A stretch of 64,000 nucleotides of DNA, taken from NCBI GenBank assembly GCA_943735955.1, contig OX030965.1, forward strand, positions 704,501-768,500, in the 5' to 3' direction. Below, in pieces: positions 57,271-64,000 of this stretch (its first letter is position 1; each line of letters begins with the position of its first letter). The position numbers and the translations under genes are program-made. Source of the DNA: Piscicola geometra (lineage: Eukaryota; Annelida; Clitellata; Hirudinida; Piscicolidae). Under the pieces are notes generated by a model. The model did not search any database, was not told the origin of the DNA, and was given only the letters and a program-made list of their open reading frames with translations.

Positions 57271-58234
57271 ACAATTACTAGAAAAAAAATTGAAGTAGAA
57301 TTTTCTAATGACAGATTGAATCAGGCATTCCATGGATGGCCTAAAACTGTTAAGCATTCCGTGTATTTATTGAATTTACATATTGCTTGTAACATATATA
57401 CATTATTGTGTTCAGAAAAAAAGTATTTTTATTAAACATAACGCATATACTTTCAAAGTGTGCCATTCACTAACATAATTCAAATGTGAAAATCTTGGGT
57501 CTTTATCTCAAGGACAAGCGACCCCTCAATGAGGTCAAACAGCCTGATTAATTTATACTTCCCAGTTATTAACTATTTTGTCAATGACAGTGTTTAAGAC
57601 GTTTTTTGAAATAAATGTACTTTTTAAAAAAAATCTTTCGAAAATCTTGTTTATGTTGCTTAAAAATTGCCCTGAATTTCAAAAAAAGACGTTTCAAATT
57701 GAAACGTCATTTTGTTGTCATTTTTTCTTCAAATATTATAGTTTTCATTTAAAAGTTCAAGGATCGTACTTTCATTGAAAAGAAATTTTATTTTTTTCAA
57801 TAAACTTGACTTTATTTATTTTCACAAAAAAATTTCTAGAGAGACAAAGTCAAGAATGACGAAATTTCTAACAATTTCATCTCCAAATCCATTAGCATTT
57901 AACAGTTACACGATCATCAACAGACGTTTTGTTGATTGGCCAGTTAATTGGACATCTTGGCTTTGAATTTCTCAGACAGTTGCCTACATGTGGTCAAGTT
58001 TTGAAACGGCTCGTAAATAATTTGGCACAATCTACCAGTTGTTTTAAATTATTTTTAAAGGACTTTTAATCTTCTTCAAAAATGCCTAATGCTGTCTCAA
58101 AACTCAAAGCCCTTCATCAAAATTGACCAACTGAATCAAAGTAACCAGCCACGACAGGACTGTTCTGAATTTATCAAGCTCAGTCTCATAGCTCTCGGCA
58201 GTATTTCTATATGATGAAACTGCCACTTTCAGTT
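57271..58234. other. AT-rich sequence, no feature seen
   Basis: Short frames only; nothing recognisable. Confidence 0.4.
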
Positions 58235-58455
58235 TACCAGGAGCGTATAAATAATAAGAAATAAATAATTCGTATTTATAATGCGCTAAGGCACGCAACT
58301 GAAGCGCCACTCACACGACATAAGTCGTGAAAAACTGCATCATATACACTAGGTATATGATAGCTCACGGTTGGCTGAACAGGGATTCTAACTGGCGACC
58401 TTTAAGTTGCAAGTGCAACGACTTTACCATCTAAGTCAACCCACTCGTATCACCG
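58235..58455 (-). mobile_element. tRNA-derived SINE, family 1
   Basis: Minus strand: TTGACTTAGATGGTAAAGTC (A box) and GGTCGCCAGTTAGAATCC (B box), then TATATGATGCAGTTTTTCAC and GCGCATTATAAAT. Confidence 0.72.
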
Positions 58456-58506
58456 CGCAAGATGGGTGGCTAAAGGAATCTACTGCTTGAAGATGCTTCT
58501 TTTCAG

Positions 58507-58692
58507 AAAACAGTTCAAAATGAACGTGAAAGAAGTTCAAGCCATCAAAGGAATTTGTCTTTTCACCACCACACTGTATGTCAAGGCTTGGTTCACTGCT
58601 CACAACTCCTGTGATGCTCCTTCAATGATCTGTCGTTGCTGCAAAGAATTGGGAAGTTCCACCCTACTGAAAGCCACATTTCAAAAGCAGCG
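58507..58692 (+). CDS. candidate exon interrupted by a piggyBac-like element
   Basis: After acceptor CTTCTTTTCAG an open stretch encodes KQFKMNVKEVQAIKGICLF, then TTLYVKAWFTAH and several Cys. It ends exactly where TTAA and a piggyBac-type terminus (CCCTTATACACCAA) begin, so the coding sequence may be truncated by insertion. Family not recognised. Confidence 0.3.
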
Positions 58693-58697
58693 GTTAA

Positions 58698-60286
58698 CCC
58701 TTATACACCAATCGAAAAAAATACGTCGGCGTCCGCATGGACTGATCGACCCATCGCGTATTCCAACGATTTTTTCAATAAAAATTTTTTTTATATAATT
58801 TATAGTGCTTTTTATAAAATTTTCATATATTTGTATAAATATTTATCTGAATTTACTTCTTTTTTTGAAAGATTCTCTTATCCTAATAGGGGTTTATAAT
58901 GGTAGAGGTGAACCATTACAGGCATTGTCGTCAAAGACTGTTGTCTGTGTATTAACCTATTAATATCACGAAATATATGTGAAGTAATATCTGAATGTCT
59001 AAGATTCGATTAAATTAATATCAGAAGTTTTTCAAGCGAAAAAAAAAATTTGCTTTAATGTGAATTACCGAACTTATATCAATGAATATTTTGAGAAAAT
59101 TTACAACAATATAAAGAGTATGTGTTCACAAATATTTATTTAAAAATTTCAATTATTTTCAGGAAAAATTTTTAATGAAATAATAACGGTTCAAAATCAT
59201 TTTAGTAAATCAGTGTAATAAAAATTTAATAAACAAAATCTCCACCATCGTTCAATCAACAGAAAATTCTGACTTTAGTCATTCAAACATGTTTCGTATA
59301 ATTAAAACATCTGTTTTTGAATCTTCACTTGCTAATTGAATGGCAGCCTCTTCTTCTTCTGATTCTTCTGCCATATGTTCACTAGCAGGAATATTGCAGT
59401 GGACGACCTTATGTTTTTTCATTGCCGCCTGTGATGGAAAATATTTGCCACAGAAACATATTCTCTTGGAAATCTTACCAGCCACCGATGGACAATAGAG
59501 AATGTCTAAATTTTGCTGCATTTGTTTAATTTAAAATTCGTTTCTTAGGTTAAGATTGCATTTTTAAATTTAAATACATTTTACATTTTTTTGAAAAATA
59601 ATTTTTTTCCTATATCTAATTTTTTTTAAATTATGTCAAATTCAAATATTTCAGTCATTTATTAAACCCCAACACAGAATAAAAATCATTTAAGATTTTC
59701 TGGAAAAACTTTAAGCATTTTTATTTGAGATTTTATTGTATTTAGCAAATAAAACTTCAACAACATATTTAAAAAATTATATTTAAACGTGTTGAACCTA
59801 TCGTTTCCTGTTTGTGAAAGATTGTTTGGGTTTGCATCCCAACTCTTTTTGTAATTAAACTAAAATATTTTGTAGTACATTTATGCAAAACTACTGCACT
59901 CAAAATACACTACGATGTGGATATTCACTTTGTTCTGAACCCCTCCCCCCTTTTGTGAGGACGTATTTTATGGATGGCCCTTGTCGAAAATGTCAATTGT
60001 GGATTAAGTGTGTTAAATTTGAATGAATGAACTGCTAATTTTGTGATTTTAAAAAAAATTCTCAAAAATATTTAACTTGAGCTATTCAATTCGTGTTATT
60101 CTTTTCATGGGTCGTTTCGACCCATACGGTCGCGAACGTTACTTAAAATTGTTGAATGATGTAAAATTGAAACTATAAATGATATTTCACATCTGAAAAG
60201 TGTGTTAGATTGTCAATACAGTCAAGACAGTGATGAAGTTACAACAATGGTATGTGCCGAATCGACCCGTGTGGTGTTTGAGGGTT
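58698..60286. mobile_element. piggyBac-like element copy 2, split by another element
   Basis: TTAA then CCCTTATACACCAATCG at the left; TGGTGTTTGAGGG at the right. The interior between about 58920 and 60025 is the unclassified element also found inverted at 43911-44465. Confidence 0.6.
59279..59521 (-). CDS. small C2H2 zinc-finger frame inside a mobile element
   Basis: 80 codons: CFCGKYFPSQAAMKKHKVVH gives C-x-C-x12-H-x4-H, a C2H2-like finger with shortened Cys spacing, then an acidic segment (AEESEEEEAA) and a stop. It lies inside the unclassified element, so probably transposon-derived. It may be only the last part of a longer protein. Confidence 0.4.
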   Translation of the reverse strand: MQQNLDILYCPSVAGKISKRICFCGKYFPSQAAMKKHKVVHCNIPASEHMAEESEEEEAAIQLASEDSKTDVLIIRNMFE

Positions 60287-60559
60287 TAAAAAAATTCTCC
60301 TCGGTATTTAATTGAAAATCTGTCAGACAAAGTGAGGGCTGAAAAAAAATACGAATAGAAGCAGATTATAAAAAACCAAACAAAAGAGATCTTAGAAAAA
60401 ACTTTCAAGATAAAATATAGACCTGATTTTGTTACTCAATGATCAATGCACCTGTTCACTGCTCTCAAACTCGTCCATAGTTTTTTTGTCTTCAGATCCA
60501 AACACGTGGGACAGTCAGGTCCTAACCCTTACCCTAACCCTTACCCTACCGCTATCAAC

Positions 60560-60720
60560 AAGCCAGAAAGATAGTTGCAGCCGTTCGAGTGGTAAATGAC
60601 TGTGCTGAACGTGCTGTTAAGGTAGCAATGGATTAGAACTTAGTGCTAAAAAAGGATGCAGAACAGCGTCAACTTATGTTTCAAGTGATTGAACATCATC
60701 GAAGATAGATTCCTGTTACA
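60560..60720 (+). pseudogene. fragment of a multicopy element protein
   Basis: Reads AVRVVNDCAERAVKVAMD, a stop, then KDAEQRQLMFQVIEHHR. The phrase is familiar from uncharacterised multicopy proteins; broken here by stops. Confidence 0.35.
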
Positions 60721-60807
60721 CGCACCAAAATTTCATTGACTTTTAGAAACAATTGGTAATTTTAAACTTAATAAAGATGCAATGTGTTTTTCTGTGTGTC
60801 TTAACTA

Positions 60808-61330
60808 GAGGTCGGACATATACGATTTTTCATTCCCGGTCCCGTCCCGTTCCCGAAATTTGTTTTCCCGTCCCGTCCCGTTCCCGATGGGACATCAGAA
60901 TTTTGATTCCCGTCCCGTCCCGTTCCAGAAATTTGTTTTCCCGTTCCGTCCCGTTCCCGATGGGACATCAGAATTTTGATTCCCGTCCCGTCCCGTTCCC
61001 GCAACTCGATTCACGGTCCCGACCCGTTCCCGAAACTTTTTTGTTTTTTTATTCATTTTCGCTGCCGTTTTCACTGGTTCCAAACTTGCTAGTTCTAACA
61101 TTTCTTACAATTTATTATTTGAAAGTCAGAGAATATTTCTTTTAATAAAATTAAAAAAAACGATTTAAATTTCAAATATTTATTGAACTGAAAGTATTGA
61201 AGTTAGTCATTGTTTTTGAGTTATTCAATCAAGTTTTTATTGCTTTTCACACGGGTTGATCAAAATATTCTTTGAAATTGAAGTCGGAATCCTCTTAGAG
61301 TCAATGGGCAATCTGGATTTCCTTAGTTGC
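60808..61330. mobile_element. hAT-like end fragment, CCCGTTCCCG-rich
   Basis: Starts TAGAGGTCGGACATATACG, then repeated TCCCGTCCCGTTCCCG blocks as in 25233-25450. Confidence 0.55.
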
Positions 61331-62290
61331 TTTTCCATGTGTTTTCATCTCAATTAGAATATTTGTTTATGCTTATGCTTGAAAAACTGTGTTCTTGGGA
61401 TTCGGCTTTTGCTGCCATACTGTATGCTGTCATTGCTGCATTTCTGTTCTGTCGAAAGCAGCTGCCTAACTTGGGCTGATAAAGTTGTATAGTGAACTCT
61501 GTTTGGGTTGAGTATTTCTTTGAGTTTGCGCGTGGTTATCTTTGGTTTTGCTAGTATTACTGTTGCTGCTGAACTCAAGAGTAATTTATGAAATATTGTA
61601 TGATATAAAGTTGAATAAATTAACTTGAATTAATGGAATAAGTCAACTTTTTAATAATTTTTTAAAAATATAATTATTAAAATCTAGAGCACGTGTGACA
61701 TTGTCTTTCTTGAAAACATAATTAAAACTAAGAGATGTTAAAGCCTGTTGCGCGACCTGTAAATATATTTTTATTTCACAGAAATTTTATTCAGTTAGTT
61801 TTAAGCATTAAAAAATCCCAGAAATAATTTAAGACATGAAGGTTTTTCCGAAGATATATGGGATCGCTGTGTACGCCGACGTTTACAGTTATACCGACCG
61901 AATACAGATTATTTCCGCTAGACCATTTTGAACTCTATTTGACTCAAAACTATTTCAATTATATAAATACTTTAAGTAGAAAATGAAGCCTTAATAATAA
62001 AAGTTTTATTAAAACAAATACTTATGGCAGATTTGAAGTTATAAACATTTTTACAAAAAGTGATCGACTGTGCTTAAATTACCAGCAATCTTTATCCTTT
62101 GAGAAATCTATTTTGTGACTATAAGAAACTTTAATTTTTGTCGCAATTTAATCAATGATTTTTCATTACTGTCTTCTATTTTGGTTTCTCTTCATTCCAC
62201 TCCATTCAATGCAGTAAGAACTTGAGAAAAAAATTCATTTATTCATATCATGAAGCATGAAAACCTCAAAATCAATCACAAATTCCACAG
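61331..62290. other. AT-rich sequence, no feature supported
   Basis: One minus-strand frame (61578-61354) of 74 codons has no recognised motif. The rest is non-coding. Confidence 0.35.
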
Positions 62291-63137
62291 GTTTTTCTCA
62301 ACACACCATCTCCGTTTCATCCAACAATTCAATACAACGAACATCTCTTCAGCTACACGGATAACTACCAACACAACAGCAATAACTATAAACACTTAAA
62401 ACCAAAAGGTTTTTCAAATTCTCCATGCTCTGACGACGAAGCTGACTTAAATTTTATAAAATCAAAAAACAAGAATAAAAAAAACAATAATTACAATGCC
62501 AGCATTCTAAATAGAATTTATCCTAGCTGCAAAAACAAGGCCTGGGTCCACGGCAACTTTGTCATTCCTCCACTCTCTAGAAACTGCAACCACACTGAAA
62601 AGCATAAACGCAAGTACAAGCAGACTGACTTTCCGGAAGATTGGTGCATCTGTGATCTCAAGTCATCGAACGGGTCTTTCGAGCCTGGAGGAACAAAGGT
62701 GAACGGGTTGTATAAGCCGAGAGTCGGTTTGACCAACGGTTAATGGTTGCAAGTTTGAGTGCAACCGATGTCCTAGTAGCAATGAGCACGAATTTAAAAC
62801 TTGCATCTCAAGTGGCCTAGAAGCCCGTTCTAGTTTTACGGCCTTATAAAATGGCTCGTCATTATTATAATTAGTTGCATCTTCTTTTGTTATAAATGCT
62901 CGATCGCTGTGCTGCTCTCTTTAAAGCGCTCCATGATTGCATCAGACACGACAATGCAAATAACTATGAACGTATTTACAGGTTGGAGAGCCTGAACAAA
63001 GTTTCAAGAATAATGACGTACGTAGCCACGGCTCACTTCCCAAAAACTACAGTCATCACAGCCAACAGAAAAATAACAGCCACCACAGTGCAACTAAAGC
63101 AAAGAAAAGTTTTCGGAAAAACAATTTGTTGAAAGGG
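62291..63137 (+). CDS. unrecognised gene, two internal exons
   Basis: Exon 62291-62698 (136 codons, no Met start) lies between acceptor ATTCCACAG and donor AAG|GTGAAC. Exon 62982-63137 (52 codons) lies between acceptor ATTTACAG and donor GGG|GTGAGT. Both are phase 0 and fully open. The first encodes an Asn/Lys/His-rich region and then a Cys-containing stretch (FVIPPLSRNCNHTEKHK, DWCICDLKSSNGSFEPGG). The second is Ser/His/Lys-rich (YSHHSQQKNNSHHSATKAKK). The intron carries a SINE. Low complexity and basic; no family recognised. Start and end exons are not seen. Confidence 0.5.
62738..62875 (+). mobile_element. tRNA-derived SINE, family 2
   Basis: ATGGTTGCAAGTTTGAGTGC, then TGGCCTAGAAGCCCGTTC and a short TTATTATAA tail. 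It lies in the intron between the two exons at 62291-63137. Confidence 0.65.
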
Positions 63138-63356
63138 GTGAGTCAACATGATGAAGTGATGACGTCTAAACAAAAACAATAACAACAAAATATCTCCTCA
63201 TTATTTTCGTATTTGACAAAACTGGATCGCATGTTAAGCGCGTTTTTTGAAGACCAAATACTATTGGCAATAAGCATTCTTTAGAAAAAACAATTTAAAT
63301 TTTCAATAATTGCTGAGATGAAATGATTTGAGATCATTTTAATTGGTTTCATGTAG

Positions 63357-64000
63357 AGCTGTTCCACGATTAAACCTTTTAATCGCCGTTAATCATATTT
63401 TAACGCAATGATTTTATAATATTTTACATTAGTATAAAATAGTATTTGAAGATAGTTAAGTTTTAAATCGGGGGTCTAATGATGCAGCAATTCTTAACCA
63501 TTGGATATTTTGTTTAATCTTTCAGTTCAGAAAGACATTTTTATTTTGAAACAAATAACCTAGGCTTATCATCTTCTAAAGTGCATATTTCTTATGTAAA
63601 GTGAAAAATTGCAAGTACACTATTGAACATGTTACGATTTTTCATCGCCTACAAGTTCTGTGGCAAATCTAAAAGGAATGAAATGTTATTTGATGAAATG
63701 CACTTTGTCCCATTCGTTTTTAGAAAGTAAATTAAGAGAATTATATTTCTTCGGATGTGAGGAAAAAACAGCAAAACGTTATCTCCCAACTTTTTAACTA
63801 TTCTTTTGGAAATCAGTTTTTCAATTGTTTTAATTGGACGAGACAACTTTCAGAAACGAAATCAACATACAAATGTGCTTAGAAGACGAATGCATGAATA
63901 GAAAATTAATGAATTTTTTTATACATCGCATAGCTGTAAATAAGCTCATTCCATCTTAGGAACTGGTTCATCTTGAGCAGCCTCCCCCTAAATAAAAATC
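63357..64000. mobile_element. hAT-like fragment, continues beyond the window
   Basis: Starts TAGAGCTGTTCCACGATTAA with GCCGTTAATCATATTTTAACGC; contains AAATCGGGGGTCTAATGA shared with 52635. No intact transposase frame. Confidence 0.5.

Overview
The window is eukaryotic, from an AT-rich animal genome. Genes are split by GT-AG introns, intergenic and intronic DNA is packed with mobile elements and tandem repeats, tRNA-derived SINEs are present, and short TTAGGG-like tracts occur. A divergent nicotinic-type receptor subunit plus a secreted inhibitor built from antistasin-like domains fits an invertebrate, probably a lophotrochozoan. That placement is inference; no marker here names the species.

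Three or four host genes can be assembled by matching splice sites and intron phases. (1) Plus strand, 29528-54143: a complete 10-exon Cys-loop ligand-gated channel subunit (nicotinic acetylcholine receptor type). It has a TATA box, signal peptide, Cys-loop, four membrane segments and a stop. Every junction is GT-AG, the phases agree, and the spliced length is 2004 nt (667 residues). (2) Minus strand, about 14284 down to 5596: a modular secreted protease-inhibitor gene. It has five antistasin-like domains, each split over two exons, then a thyroglobulin type-1 domain and a short tail. The true 5' end is not seen. (3) Minus strand, 4281-3615: three exons of a single-pass membrane protein, possibly the C-terminal end of an integrin alpha subunit. 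(4) Plus strand, 62291-63137: two phase-matched exons of an unrecognised protein. A few single candidate exons (23115-23216, 55700-56293, 58507-58692) are listed with low confidence.

Layout: 1-3600 holds a LINE tail, a dispersed GGGGAGGCATA repeat, an 18-bp tandem array and a piggyBac-like MITE. 3600-14300 holds genes 3 and 2, with microsatellites in nearly every intron and an 8646-13614 intron full of hAT and LINE debris. 14300-29400 is intergenic: a 15-bp array, a hAT element with perfect 8-bp target duplications, a nested MITE, LINE reverse transcriptase fragments, a Tc1/mariner copy split by a LINE, SINEs and another hAT. 29500-54150 is the channel gene. Its introns carry a 16-bp array (intron 2), a 3.7-kb TG tract that begins at the splice donor (intron 5) and an 11-kb stack of nested transposons (intron 6). 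54150-64000 is mostly AT-rich sequence with piggyBac, hAT and LINE fragments plus candidate gene 4.

The host genes show no sign of acting together: one is a membrane channel, one a secreted inhibitor, one a probable adhesion or membrane protein. The strongest leads are the inhibitor gene's exon architecture, its thyroglobulin domain with two missing cysteines, and a channel subunit that has lost the hallmark agonist-site residues and carries a coding ACT microsatellite.
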